Of a stretch of 64,000 bases of DNA, positions 54,145 to 63,204 are shown piece by piece. Both the position numbers and the translations under genes were made by a program. How positions within the stretch are numbered: position 1 is the first letter of the stretch; each line of letters starts with the position of its first letter. The stretch covers positions 62,001 through 126,000 of the forward strand of contig JBFXDX010000009.1 in the NCBI GenBank assembly GCA_050180705.1, written 5' to 3'. The notes below the pieces were generated by a model. The model was not told the DNA's origin and made no database searches. It saw nothing but the letters and a program-made list of their open reading frames with translations. This DNA is from SB25 sp050180705. GTDB taxonomy: Bacteria; Bacteroidota; Bacteroidia; Bacteroidales; Tenuifilaceae.

Positions 54145-54690
54145 TTAATTAGAAAAAGAAAGACCTAGCGATTTTCTACATTGAACCAGCTGGCCCGATA
54201 CGCTATAATCTAATATTTTTCCATCTACAATTAAAACATAGCCAGCAATTAATTCCGGTTTAATAATCGAAACCAACTCTACGCTTTTGTTATACTTTTG
54301 TACAATAAAACTCTCAATTTCTTTTAGTTCCTGCTCTGGTAGAATATTAGCAGATTCAATAATTACATGTAAAATATTATTCTCAATCCTATAAATATCG
54401 CAGAAAAGTAAAAGAGAATTATGTATATACTCGAATCTTCCTTTTTGAACAATCATGCTCAAATATTCAATGAAATCAGGATGAACATCGGAAAGAGATT
54501 TTCTAAGAATTTCGATTTTCTGATTATAACTAATTGTTGGATCACCCAAAAGATTTACTAAAGATTCAGAGTTCTTTATCACCTGAATAAGAGTTATTGC
54601 ATCAACATACAATTGATCAGAAATTCCCTTCTGGTTTCCAAATTTTAGCAAACCTTTAGCATATCGTATGGCCACTCTCCCACTATTCAT
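54145..54690 (-). CDS. atpH: ATP synthase delta subunit
   Basis: This 181-residue peripheral-stalk protein links F1 to the b subunit. It has the N-terminal helical domain 'GRVAIRYAKGLLKFGNQKG' and the C-terminal 'IKPELIAGYVLIVDGKILDYSVSGQL', which matches the OSCP/delta signature. The position between atpF and atpA confirms the call although sequence conservation in this family is low. Confidence 0.93.
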   Translation of the reverse strand: MNSGRVAIRYAKGLLKFGNQKGISDQLYVDAITLIQVIKNSESLVNLLGDPTISYNQKIEILRKSLSDVHPDFIEYLSMIVQKGRFEYIHNSLLLFCDIYRIENNILHVIIESANILPEQELKEIESFIVQKYNKSVELVSIIKPELIAGYVLIVDGKILDYSVSGQLVQCRKSLGLSFSN

Positions 54691-54713
54691 AATACGAAAA
54701 CTCTTAAACTGAA

Positions 54714-55208
54714 TTAATTTTGAGACATCTCGTTGATTAGTTCATTCACATAACGTTGCTGCTGCTCTCTATCAGAAAATTGTTTCCGAAGAATCTTTTC
54801 AGAAAGGTCAATTGCAAGCGAGGAAACGGTGATGTATAATTCCTTTTTGGCAATATCTTTTTCTTGCCGAATAAGATCTCTTGCCTTTTCAATCATCTTT
54901 TGAGCTTCTAAACGAGCCTCCTCCTTCGCTTCTTCAATTATTTTCTCACGAAATGCTTTGGCTTCCTGAAAATCTTTTTCTCTCTCAACACGAGCCTTTT
55001 CAGCTAACTCAAGATTTTTTTCTTGAATCTTGGTCAGCTCTGCCTTAGCCTCCTCGGCTTGCCTTAATGCTTTGGATATAAACTCTTCACGGCTCTTCAA
55101 TCCTTGAAGAATTGGTTTCCATGCAAACTTTTTAAGAATAAAAAGTAGAATGGAAAACGAAAGTAACATCCAAAATAGTAAGCCATAATCAGGGGTAACC
55201 AAGCCCAT
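54714..55208 (-). CDS. atpF: ATP synthase F0 b subunit
   Basis: This 164-residue protein has one N-terminal membrane helix ('LLFWMLLSFSILLFILKKFAWKPIL') and a long charged coiled coil ('RQAEEAKAELTKIQEKNLELAEKARVEREKDFQEAKAFREKIIEEAKEEARLEAQKMIEKA') that forms the peripheral stalk. The 'F-x-W-K-P-I-L' turn after the helix is the b-subunit hallmark. There is a single b gene; no b' copy is seen in the cluster. Confidence 0.96.
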   Translation of the reverse strand: MGLVTPDYGLLFWMLLSFSILLFILKKFAWKPILQGLKSREEFISKALRQAEEAKAELTKIQEKNLELAEKARVEREKDFQEAKAFREKIIEEAKEEARLEAQKMIEKARDLIRQEKDIAKKELYITVSSLAIDLSEKILRKQFSDREQQQRYVNELINEMSQN

Positions 55209-55219
55209 AGTATTCTATT

Positions 55220-55480
55220 TTAGAGGAACAGAACTAATGCACAAATAATAATCGCAAAGAATGCAACACCTTCAATAAGCGCCGCAGAAACAATCATGTT
55301 CGAACGAATATCACCAGCAGCTTCAGGTTGACGAGCAATTGACTTTAACGCCGAAGCACCAATTTGTCCAATACCAATACCTGCAGCTAAAGCCGCAATA
55401 CCTGCGCCAATTGCAGCACCTAATTTAGCGACAGCAACACCTGATTCAGGAGATTGAAGAATTGCCAATAATGTTGTCAT
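55220..55480 (-). CDS. atpE: ATP synthase F0 c subunit
   Basis: This 86-residue hairpin protein forms the rotor ring. Helix 1 is glycine- and alanine-rich ('GAAIGAGIAALAAGIGIGQIG'), the loop carries 'ARQPEAAGDIR', and helix 2 holds the ion-binding glutamate in 'ALIEGVAFFAIIICALV'. The residue after the Glu is Gly, whereas sodium-type rings usually have Ser or Thr there, so a proton ring is more likely. That is an inference from one position. Confidence 0.96.
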   Translation of the reverse strand: MTTLLAILQSPESGVAVAKLGAAIGAGIAALAAGIGIGQIGASALKSIARQPEAAGDIRSNMIVSAALIEGVAFFAIIICALVLFL

Positions 55481-55505
55481 AACTTTAAATATTTAGTTTT
55501 AATAA

Positions 55506-56612
55506 TTAGTGATGTTCTGTTATTGCCATTCCAATATAAATTGCTGACAATAGAGTAAAAACATAAGCTTGAATTAATGCAACCAACAACTCTAATGCAG
55601 ACATGAATACTGAGAAAAGAATGGATATTGGTGCAGCAACATACCCAAGCCAAAATTTCATTGCTCCAAATATGAAGATTAAACTCATGAATACAATTGC
55701 AACCATATGCCCAGCCAAGATGTTAGCGAAAAGACGAACCATCAAGACAAATGGCTTTGTTATAATACCAGTAAATTCAACAACTGGCATAATTGGGATT
55801 GGAAATTTCAAAAACCAAGGAACCCCAGGAGCATTGATAATTTCTTTCCAGTAATGCTTATTTCCATTAATGTTAACTATAACAAAAGTAAATAAGGCCA
55901 AAGCCATAGTTACTGCAATATTTCCTGTGACATTTGCGCCACCTGGGAAAATAGGTATCAGTCCCAGCATATTGGTGAACCAAATGAAAAAGAAAACGGT
56001 TAGCAAAAAAGGCATAAAACGTAAATGATTTCGCTCTCCAATAGATGGAATTGCGACCTCATTTTTTACGAAAAGAATTATAGGTTCAAATAGATTCTGA
56101 ATTCCTGATGGTGCAATATGTGGATTCTTTTTGTATTTATTCGCAATTGAAATAAAAATCCAACATAGTAAAAACGAAATAAGAAGTATCGAAAAAACAT
56201 TCTTAGTTATGGAGAAATTTAGTGGCAATGGATTAACGCTATCAATTTCACCACGTCTGTTGAGTTCGACAATTTTACCCTTATATTGTCCTTCGGTTTC
56301 GAGCCTAAACTCATTAAAGGATTTATTGACGTTATGAAACTTACTCGACAAAAAAACATGCAGACCACTATTCTTACTATATAATATAACAGGTAAAGGT
56401 ATACTATAATGATGATGGTTAATAGTTAGAACATGCCATTCGAAAGAATCGCCAATATGATCAAAAATAAACTCAGTTGGATTAAATTTCTGTACAACAT
56501 GAACATCTCCACGCCCCATGGTAGAATCATGTTGCTCAGTTGAGTTATTCAAAGCCTTAAGGTTGTTGAATAGCAGTAAAGTTAATAAAACCAATATTCC
56601 CATTCGCTTCAT
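55506..56612 (-). CDS. atpB: ATP synthase F0 a subunit
   Basis: This 368-residue a subunit has a signal-like N-terminus ('MGILVLLTLLLFNNLKAL') and an extra N-terminal domain of about 130 residues rich in His ('HDSTMGRGDVHVVQKFNPTEFIFDHIGDSFEWHVLTINHHHYSIPLPVILY'), as is usual in Bacteroidota. The membrane core follows, with the essential arginine in 'FVLMVRLFANILAGHMVAIVF' and the final 'ELLVALIQAYVFTLLSAIYIGMAI'. It sits 3 bp after the AtpI-like gene and 25 bp before atpE. Confidence 0.96.
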   Translation of the reverse strand: MKRMGILVLLTLLLFNNLKALNNSTEQHDSTMGRGDVHVVQKFNPTEFIFDHIGDSFEWHVLTINHHHYSIPLPVILYSKNSGLHVFLSSKFHNVNKSFNEFRLETEGQYKGKIVELNRRGEIDSVNPLPLNFSITKNVFSILLISFLLCWIFISIANKYKKNPHIAPSGIQNLFEPIILFVKNEVAIPSIGERNHLRFMPFLLTVFFFIWFTNMLGLIPIFPGGANVTGNIAVTMALALFTFVIVNINGNKHYWKEIINAPGVPWFLKFPIPIMPVVEFTGIITKPFVLMVRLFANILAGHMVAIVFMSLIFIFGAMKFWLGYVAAPISILFSVFMSALELLVALIQAYVFTLLSAIYIGMAITEHH

Positions 56613-56615
56613 TGG

Positions 56616-57002
56616 TCACCTCATTTTACGAATCAAGATTTGAATCTCGATAATCTCAAGAATAAAAAATATTATAAAGGACAGTAAATATACGACAATA
56701 ATCGGGATTGGATTTGATCGATAAACAAAAATTAACGTTATAAACAAAAATAAATTTAGAAGAAATTTTATTCCATTATACAATAAATATTTGCGAAAAA
56801 ATACATTCTGATTAAGTTTAAATATTCTCGACAATTTAAATATAAACAAGAAATTAACCACAGCCGGTATTAATGGAATAGCATAAAGTATAATTGAACC
56901 CTGTTGATTTCCCCTCCATGCGATATATAAAAAAACGGCCAACAATACTCCGAATACCGCAATTATAGTTCTTACGATTATTGGCCAAAGTAATTTATTC
57001 AT
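56616..57002 (-). CDS. small four-helix membrane protein (AtpI-like position)
   Basis: This 128-residue protein has four predicted membrane helices ('IIAVFGVLLAVFLYIAWRG', 'LYAIPLIPAVVNFLFIF', 'LLNLFLFITLIFVYR', 'IPIIVVYLLSFIIFFILEII'). It lies 3 bp upstream of atpB and 11 bp downstream of the bactofilin gene. Its size, topology and place fit the ATP synthase protein I (AtpI) slot, where proteins assist c-ring assembly or bring Mg2+. Sequence similarity to AtpI is not obvious by eye, so the name rests on context. Confidence 0.7.
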   Translation of the reverse strand: MNKLLWPIIVRTIIAVFGVLLAVFLYIAWRGNQQGSIILYAIPLIPAVVNFLFIFKLSRIFKLNQNVFFRKYLLYNGIKFLLNLFLFITLIFVYRSNPIPIIVVYLLSFIIFFILEIIEIQILIRKMR

Positions 57003-57013
57003 TACAGCAGAAC

Positions 57014-57409
57014 CTATTTCGAAGCAACCTGTGCAAATGATTCAGAAATACTGACTTGCTCTGAACTGCCCATGTCACAATAACCAGTAAACTTCGAACC
57101 CGGTTCAATGGCCAACTTACCAACATGCAGGTCACCATTAATTTTGGCCGTCGATTTAATGGATAGAAGTTCATATACCGTCACCTTTCCATCTATGGTT
57201 CCAGAGATATCAGAATTTTTGCAGGTTACTTCACCTTTAATCTTACCAGTTTCTCCAACTACAACTTTTCCCTTAACAGTTAAATTTCCTATTAACGTAC
57301 CATCAATTCTTAAGTCGCCATTACTATTGATGTCACCATTAATTTCGGTCCCAAGGCCAACAAGATTGATGTTGTTGGTTGAAAGTTCATTCTCGTTAAT
57401 CTTTGCCAT
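57014..57409 (-). CDS. bactofilin (polymer-forming cytoskeletal protein)
   Basis: This 131-residue bactofilin carries the right-handed beta-helix of the family: 'LVGLGTEINGDINSNGDLRIDGTLIGNLTVKGKVVVGETGKIKGEVTCKNSDISGTIDGKVTVYELLSIKSTAKINGDLHVGKLAIEPGSKFTGYCDMG'. The regular G-x-I/V spacing marks about six rungs. Bactofilins form nucleotide-independent filaments on membranes and shape cells or position enzymes. It is the first gene of the F0F1 operon, directly behind the best promoter of this region. Confidence 0.95.
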   Translation of the reverse strand: MAKINENELSTNNINLVGLGTEINGDINSNGDLRIDGTLIGNLTVKGKVVVGETGKIKGEVTCKNSDISGTIDGKVTVYELLSIKSTAKINGDLHVGKLAIEPGSKFTGYCDMGSSEQVSISESFAQVASK

Positions 57410-57450
57410 TGTAATATGTTTTTAGGTTGTAATCGATAATTTGAAGACGG

Positions 57451-57480
57451 CAAATTTATAAATTTCAAGATTGTATCAAA
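57451..57480 (-). promoter_or_regulatory. promoter of the bactofilin-atpBEFHAG operon
   Basis: On the minus strand TTTG (complement of 57477-57480), 18 bases, then TAAATTTG (57451-57458, exact). The bactofilin ATG lies about 41 bases downstream. No comparable box is seen inside the operon. Confidence 0.6.
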
Positions 57481-57484
57481 ATTT

Positions 57485-58156
57485 TTAGGAATATTCATTG
57501 CTATCAGGATTATAAATATTCGATTCAACATCATCTTCGATTAAATTCTCCTCGTCCTCTAACTCCCAACTCCACTTATATTTAACCGGGCCCTGATTTC
57601 TATACATAATAGAAGCAATGAATCCACAGACACCACCAAACAAATGGTATTCCCACGATATTCTCGGAAAAATTGGAAAAATACCCCAAATTAAACCACC
57701 ATAAAGGAAAACAACCAGCATTGATATTGACATTAACCGAATATCTTGACGAATAATACCACTAAAAAACAAGAAAGAAGCAATTCCATATACTAGTCCA
57801 CTTGCTCCGATATGGTAACTTTCCCTTGCACCTAACCACACCATTATTCCACTCGTAATCCAAATAAAAAGGATGACCCTATACGACAAATCACGATAAA
57901 AATAAACTAAACCACTAAATAAAATAAATAAAGATATTGAATTGGATATTAAATGGTTAAAATCACCGTGGATGAAAATGGCGAAAACAATTCCGTAAAG
58001 ACCAAAAATCTTTCTCGGATACACACCAAATTCATGAAAACTGGAATTATTAGATATTTCGATGATTTTTACTACCCAAAGAATTACAATAAACAAGAAT
58101 GAAGGTAAAAGACTATACCTAAAACGAAGAATTTCCCTATCAGCACAATGTTCCAT
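57485..58156 (-). CDS. rhomboid-family intramembrane serine protease
   Basis: This is a predicted six-helix rhomboid of about 223 residues. The catalytic Ser is in 'YHIGASGLVYGIASFLFFSGI' (G-A-S-G) and the His in 'WEYHLFGGVCGFIASIMY' (H with the following G-x-x-x-G type packing). The early 'FIHGDFNHLISNSISLFILFSGL' corresponds to the conserved H-x-x-x-H/N-x-x-N region of helix 2. I use the ATG at 58156, four bases after the upstream gene's stop; an ATG at 58198 would overlap that gene. The C-terminal tail is acidic. Confidence 0.88.
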   Translation of the reverse strand: MEHCADREILRFRYSLLPSFLFIVILWVVKIIEISNNSSFHEFGVYPRKIFGLYGIVFAIFIHGDFNHLISNSISLFILFSGLVYFYRDLSYRVILFIWITSGIMVWLGARESYHIGASGLVYGIASFLFFSGIIRQDIRLMSISMLVVFLYGGLIWGIFPIFPRISWEYHLFGGVCGFIASIMYRNQGPVKYKWSWELEDEENLIEDDVESNIYNPDSNEYS

Positions 58157-58160
58157 AACA

Positions 58161-59198
58161 CTATTCCGTTCTGCAATTATCAATAAACTCTCTTTCAATC
58201 AATTTATTATTACTTAAAGTAAAGTAAAATTCATCGATATACATCAAGATTGCTTTTTTATGCTTTTCATTCAACAATGTATCTGTTGAAATAACTCTAT
58301 AAATACTTTCTTTATTATCATGAAAAACTTGTAAAATTGGCATTAATTCATCAATTGTTCTACAAAATCCTCTATAGTAACGAATAGTAACATGTCTTAT
58401 AGGAATTATATCAGGAGGCTTTGTGTAAGGAGGATTAACAAAACCACAAAAATCGAAATCATAAGGAATCGCAATTGGAGTATAAGATGAACTACCAACA
58501 ACCAACTTAATATTATGGAGTTTGGGAACAGACCAATCTGTATTACCAATCATATACTGAAAAACAGCAGTAACATCCATTTTTCTCCAGTCCACTGCCT
58601 CCTGGGTTATTCCCAATGTCTTCACATTCGAGGATTTGGTTCTACCATTTAACGATTTCATATCTTCGATAAAAAAACCTAAAGACTCAAAGGGGGAAAT
58701 AGAATTATTGATATCTATATAAGATATATAAACTAAACGAACCTTAAAACTATAGTTTGTTAGCAAATTATATAACTTATACGCTAAATATTCTTTAACA
58801 AGATATTGCTTAAATACATCACGACGTCTATTACAAGAATTAACCAATTTTATTTTGTCTATCTCTTTAAATATAGTATTATTAACATCATCTTCACAAA
58901 ACTTTATGGAAATTGGAGGTAAATTGCAATTTTCTTTACTTCTACGAAAAATTCCTCGCGTTTTAAATTTTGCATCAATCTTCACAACACTACCATTTTT
59001 ATCAATATAGGTAATTAATCCTTGATGATAGGTTGCTTTATCGGGATTAACGTCTCTAAATAACTTTTTAAGATCGGTTACAATATCAATTTTTAAAACA
59101 CTATCGGAATCAAACAATTTTTCCTGCGATTCTACATCGTAGAAAAGAATTGAGAATAAAGCAACAACGCAAATTCGAAGTTTTAAAATTGAAAGCAT
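58161..59198 (-). CDS. exported CotH-kinase-like protein
   Basis: This 345-residue protein has a signal peptide ('LRICVVALFSILFYDVESQ'). Its body resembles CotH-type atypical protein kinases: 'KTRGIFRRSKENCNLPPISIKF', 'VFKQYLVKEYLAYKLYNLLTNYSFKVRLVYISYID', the catalytic-loop-like 'YMIGNTDWSVPKLHNIKLV' (D221) and the metal-binding D-x-D in 'IPYDFDFCGFVNPPY' (D247, D249). CotH enzymes phosphorylate exported or coat proteins with ATP. The ends and spacing are not identical to classical CotH, so this is a family-level suggestion. It lies between the multidomain phosphatase (15 bp) and the rhomboid gene (4 bp). Confidence 0.65.
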   Translation of the reverse strand: MLSILKLRICVVALFSILFYDVESQEKLFDSDSVLKIDIVTDLKKLFRDVNPDKATYHQGLITYIDKNGSVVKIDAKFKTRGIFRRSKENCNLPPISIKFCEDDVNNTIFKEIDKIKLVNSCNRRRDVFKQYLVKEYLAYKLYNLLTNYSFKVRLVYISYIDINNSISPFESLGFFIEDMKSLNGRTKSSNVKTLGITQEAVDWRKMDVTAVFQYMIGNTDWSVPKLHNIKLVVGSSSYTPIAIPYDFDFCGFVNPPYTKPPDIIPIRHVTIRYYRGFCRTIDELMPILQVFHDNKESIYRVISTDTLLNEKHKKAILMYIDEFYFTLSNNKLIEREFIDNCRTE

Positions 59199-59213
59199 AT
59201 CTAAATTTGTAAA

Positions 59214-62200
59214 CTACATAATTAAATCTCGCGTACCATCAGAATAACATCTATAAAATTTCTTGTTCAAAATAAGCAAAACTTGCTTACGAATCCCCAC
59301 CCTATCGAATGGAACATTCAAAGGAATTAATTTACCATTATATAGCGTATCAATGTTCTGAACTTCGGTATGACCAATAACCATAGTTTTGGCATCGTAG
59401 AACTTTAATACCTTCAGGATATCCTCGTTTGTTGCTCTTGGAATTGCCTTACTTTCAGACAAATATCCTCGATACCAAAAAGGACCTTTATCGGAATTAG
59501 CATCACTAAAAACAGAAACCGATCTCTCGGTAACAAAATCGAGACTTTTTCCTCCTAAAAATTGATATACAGATTCGTTAACTTCAGAAACTGATATATT
59601 ATGATCAACAAAGAAGGTAGAAAAGCCAGCATGGACAAAAAGAACACTATCAATATTCACCGCAACTTTAAAGGAACGAACAAAACCACCCAAAAACGTA
59701 TAAGGTGAAAATAAATCAGAATACTCAATATCCAATCCCCTTGTAAGATATATGTATTTTTCATTAGCATACCGATAGTCCCTATTCAACGCCAATAATT
59801 CATGATTACCCAATAAAACATGAACCAATCCACCATTTCTAGGTGCTTGAATCCAAAGCTTGTATACAAGCCAAAGAACCTCTGTTACTTTATCTCCACG
59901 GTCAAATAAATCACCAATAAAAACAAGATGCCCATCACCAAAAGTCCAATTATTATTATTATCAATTATATGATTATTTATCAAAACATTTCTAAGACTA
60001 TCATAAGAACCATGAATATCACCTATTGCAGCAACCCTTTTAACATTACTAAATGAAGACTCCATCTGATAGACATTCGGGGAATTTGAAATTTCATAGT
60101 TCATTGTGTCTAAATCAATAAAACCTTTAAATTTTAATGTATCATTTATTTTAAAGGTTTTACGATTCAAATAGATTCGCCCAGATAGACTATCATTAAT
60201 CATATAGAAAGCCTTAATGCGATTAAAACCCAAAAATTCAAGATAAGGACCATCGATTACTGATGGAAATGCACCTTTTGCATAGCGAACCATATAACCT
60301 TTAAGGTATTCAGCAACATCTTCTTTATGAAACTCTACAGCATAATCCAAACTATTATAACCTATAAAATTTTTTAAAAAAGGATCGGCTCTACGCTGTG
60401 TTAGTACCTTTACAGTATTCAGATTTCCATATCTCGATCCATAAAGTAAAGCAGTATTTCTATGGGTATTGTATAAATCTACCGTTGCTCCAAATTTAAT
60501 TAGATAAGATGCAATTTCAGACCTATCATTTATAGCACAATGCATTAATGGGCTTAAATTATTAACAATCAGATTAATATTTGCGCCTTTTTGAACAATA
60601 TACTTAACAACTAGGAAATTATTTTCATCTATGGCAAACGTCAGGAGGGTATGTGAATCATTCAAAAAAGTACCATCAACTCCCCTACGTTGTGCAAATT
60701 CATTGAGATAAGATAAATCATTACTCCTAATGCTGTTTACAATAATGCTATCAATATATCCGTTTACCTGAGAAAATAAATATTCAGGAAAACATTGAAG
60801 TGAGAAAAGAATACAAACAAGTAGAAATAATCGTTTCACTACTAAAAACTTAAGATCAAACTTTTTTATTTTGATACCCCATACCAACACATCGTCAATT
60901 TGTTCATTCTTGCCCATCCACTGAAGATATTCCTTTTCAATTACAGCTTTTTGTTCATGGCCAGGCAAATGATGTATTTGCGATATAATTTGCCTAAATC
61001 GACTACGCATATACTTCTTGTTTTGATCACCTCCAAGTTGATCAAAATAGCCATCAGAAGATAAATAAATCCAGTCGCCAGCTATTAACTTAAAAGAATT
61101 TATGGTAAAAGATTTTTGTTCTTCTTCAAAAGATGTTCCTAGGGTAATATAATCAGGCTTAATCTCATTTAAAGCGCCATTAGATTGAACAAACAGTGGA
61201 ATTAAAGCACCAGTATAATCTAATTTATAGGTCTCTTTGTCAAATATACACACTGCAATATCCATACTATCTTTAAGTACATGTTCTGTTTCAGATTTAC
61301 GTAACCGTTTTATTAACTGCTCATTCAAAAAGGCAATAATTTGATCAGGTTTGAAATAATGATGCAAATTAACGGCTTGGTTTAAAAGATCAATACCAAT
61401 AATACTCATAAAAGCACCGGGTACACCATGACCAGTACAATCTGATAGTGCTAAATACACTTTTTTACCAGAAGTAATCATCCAATAAAAATCTCCACTT
61501 ACAATATCTTTGGGCTTGTTATAAATAAAAGAATCGGCAAAAATATCTTTAACCAATCCAACATTGGGTTGAATGGATTCTTGTATTCGCTCAGCATATC
61601 TAATACTATCAGTGATTTTTTCGATATAGTTCTCAATTATTTTATAGGCCTCCTCAAGGTTGGTATTCTTTTGTTCAATAAAATTCTTATTACGAACAAT
61701 TTCTTCTTTTTGTGTTTCAATCTCCTGCTTCTGCTCTTCGAGCCTTATATTTTGCGTTTCAATCTCCTCAATTTGTCTCGATAATAACTTATTGGTTTTC
61801 TTTTTTGTTATAAACGCTTGATAAATAGATATAATAATAAGAATTGTTAGAATAAGGCCTATGAGCAAACCATTCTTAAGAATATTCTGTCGCTTAAGTT
61901 CTTTTTGCTTAAGTTCCTGCTCTTGGGTAAGAAGCTTAATCTCATTTTCCTTTTTCTCTGTTTCATAAATAGTTTGAATAGTGGATATATGCCGAGTATT
62001 TTTTTCATTTAGCACACTATCTTTGAAATTAGAGGCAAGCGTGTAATAGAAAAGGGCAGAATCGTAACGTTCCTGCTTTTTATAATAATTACTATAAACT
62101 TCATAAGACCATTGCAAGTGTGTTAAACTTTTAATTTCCTTTGCAATACGGATACTTAAATCAATATTATCTTTAGCATCATTTAATAGATTCATAGCCA

Positions 62201-63077
62201 AAAGTACTCGAGATAAATTAACATAACTATCAGCAAGGAACTTCTTATCTCCCATTTTTTTGTCAATTGCAAGGGCTTTCATGAAATAATTATAGGCAGA
62301 ACGATAATTATGGTTATACAAATCTATTTTACCCAAAGCATTATAATTAATAGATATTCCTTTAACACTGTTAATATTAGTATTGATTTCCAATGACTTT
62401 ACATAAAATTCTTTCGCCTTGGAATAGTTTCCTTTAAACTCATAAACCTCACCAATGTTATTATTATTCATAGCTTGACCAAGGCTATTGTTCATTGCTT
62501 CAGAAATATGTAAAGCACGAGTAAAGTATTCGATAGCTTCATCATAACGACTATTTAAGGAAAAAATATTACCCAAACTATTGCAAGCAACAGAAATGCC
62601 AAAACTGTCTCTTATTTCTTCTGCAAGTTGTAGGGCTTTAATGTGGTACTCAGTGGCAAATGCATGATTATCAATTCTACGATAAACAACTCCTAAATTA
62701 TTAAGCGCAATAACCTGCATTTTAGGATTATTATTCTCTTTCGCTAAAGCATACGCATCGCTATGATACTTCAACGATTCATTATAACGTGATTGATTCC
62801 GAAAGAAAGTTCCAAATTGATTATAAACATCGATTTTTAGCGACGGCATGTTCACATTTTCAGCAAGTTTCTTGGCTTCAATCAAATAATTCTCAGCCAA
62901 AACTGAATTTTGCTCAACCTGATCGTAATAGCCAGATATTTGCAGAAGAATACTCACCCGAACACTATCGTTGGGCTCCTGATAAAGTTTAAGTAATAGA
63001 GAATCGACCTTTTGAGCAAAAAGGTTGCTACAAATCAAAAGTAAGAAAAGTAACAAGGTACATCTGGTAAATTTCAT
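59214..63077 (-). CDS. multidomain protein: TPR - TM - SpoIIE phosphatase - ankyrin - metallophosphatase
   Basis: This is a 1287-residue ORF from the ATG at 63077, which opens a signal peptide ('TRCTLLLFLLLICSNLFAQ'). About residues 30-370 are periplasmic TPR repeats, with a TM at about 400-420, a coiled coil, and a SpoIIE/PP2C domain (about 505-740: 'DIVSGDFYW', 'SDCTGHGVPGAFMS', 'YLSSDGYFDQLGG', 'QIDDVLVWGI'). Then comes a hydrophobic stretch exactly like a signal peptide (747-770, 'KRLFLLVCILFSLQCF'), ankyrin repeats (about 790-930) and a calcineurin-like phosphatase (about 1010-1280: 'GDIHGSYDS', 'FIGDLFDRGD', 'LLGNHEL', 'FVHAGF', 'IGHTE'). It may really be two genes; see the junction feature. 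The SpoIIE domain would face the cytoplasm and the metallophosphatase the periplasm. Confidence 0.8.
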   Translation of the reverse strand: MKFTRCTLLLFLLLICSNLFAQKVDSLLLKLYQEPNDSVRVSILLQISGYYDQVEQNSVLAENYLIEAKKLAENVNMPSLKIDVYNQFGTFFRNQSRYNESLKYHSDAYALAKENNNPKMQVIALNNLGVVYRRIDNHAFATEYHIKALQLAEEIRDSFGISVACNSLGNIFSLNSRYDEAIEYFTRALHISEAMNNSLGQAMNNNNIGEVYEFKGNYSKAKEFYVKSLEINTNINSVKGISINYNALGKIDLYNHNYRSAYNYFMKALAIDKKMGDKKFLADSYVNLSRVLLAMNLLNDAKDNIDLSIRIAKEIKSLTHLQWSYEVYSNYYKKQERYDSALFYYTLASNFKDSVLNEKNTRHISTIQTIYETEKKENEIKLLTQEQELKQKELKRQNILKNGLLIGLILTILIIISIYQAFITKKKTNKLLSRQIEEIETQNIRLEEQKQEIETQKEEIVRNKNFIEQKNTNLEEAYKIIENYIEKITDSIRYAERIQESIQPNVGLVKDIFADSFIYNKPKDIVSGDFYWMITSGKKVYLALSDCTGHGVPGAFMSIIGIDLLNQAVNLHHYFKPDQIIAFLNEQLIKRLRKSETEHVLKDSMDIAVCIFDKETYKLDYTGALIPLFVQSNGALNEIKPDYITLGTSFEEEQKSFTINSFKLIAGDWIYLSSDGYFDQLGGDQNKKYMRSRFRQIISQIHHLPGHEQKAVIEKEYLQWMGKNEQIDDVLVWGIKIKKFDLKFLVVKRLFLLVCILFSLQCFPEYLFSQVNGYIDSIIVNSIRSNDLSYLNEFAQRRGVDGTFLNDSHTLLTFAIDENNFLVVKYIVQKGANINLIVNNLSPLMHCAINDRSEIASYLIKFGATVDLYNTHRNTALLYGSRYGNLNTVKVLTQRRADPFLKNFIGYNSLDYAVEFHKEDVAEYLKGYMVRYAKGAFPSVIDGPYLEFLGFNRIKAFYMINDSLSGRIYLNRKTFKINDTLKFKGFIDLDTMNYEISNSPNVYQMESSFSNVKRVAAIGDIHGSYDSLRNVLINNHIIDNNNNWTFGDGHLVFIGDLFDRGDKVTEVLWLVYKLWIQAPRNGGLVHVLLGNHELLALNRDYRYANEKYIYLTRGLDIEYSDLFSPYTFLGGFVRSFKVAVNIDSVLFVHAGFSTFFVDHNISVSEVNESVYQFLGGKSLDFVTERSVSVFSDANSDKGPFWYRGYLSESKAIPRATNEDILKVLKFYDAKTMVIGHTEVQNIDTLYNGKLIPLNVPFDRVGIRKQVLLILNKKFYRCYSDGTRDLIM
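60837..60867 (-). other. gene junction with A AAA AAG heptamer and internal GTG start
   Basis: Just after the SpoIIE domain the minus strand reads A AAA AAG (complement of 60861-60867) in the phase of a -1 slippery site, the same heptamer as in E. coli dnaX. A -1 slip, or one additional A, gives AAA-AAA-GTT-TGA and a stop at 60856-60858. A GTG at 60837-60839, in frame with the downstream half, would start a 541-residue protein with a normal signal peptide (59214-60839). Thus the sequence allows two separate genes, one fused protein, or both. Confidence 0.6.
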
Positions 63078-63204
63078 GTAATTCAATTTTAGGCTAAGGT
63101 CTCTTAAAATTATATTGTTGAAATCAAAAAAGTAACAATTTAGCAATGTTTTAGTTTTATGCCAAATAGTTCGATTCGTATTTTACGTTTAAAGCAGTAA
63201 TAAT

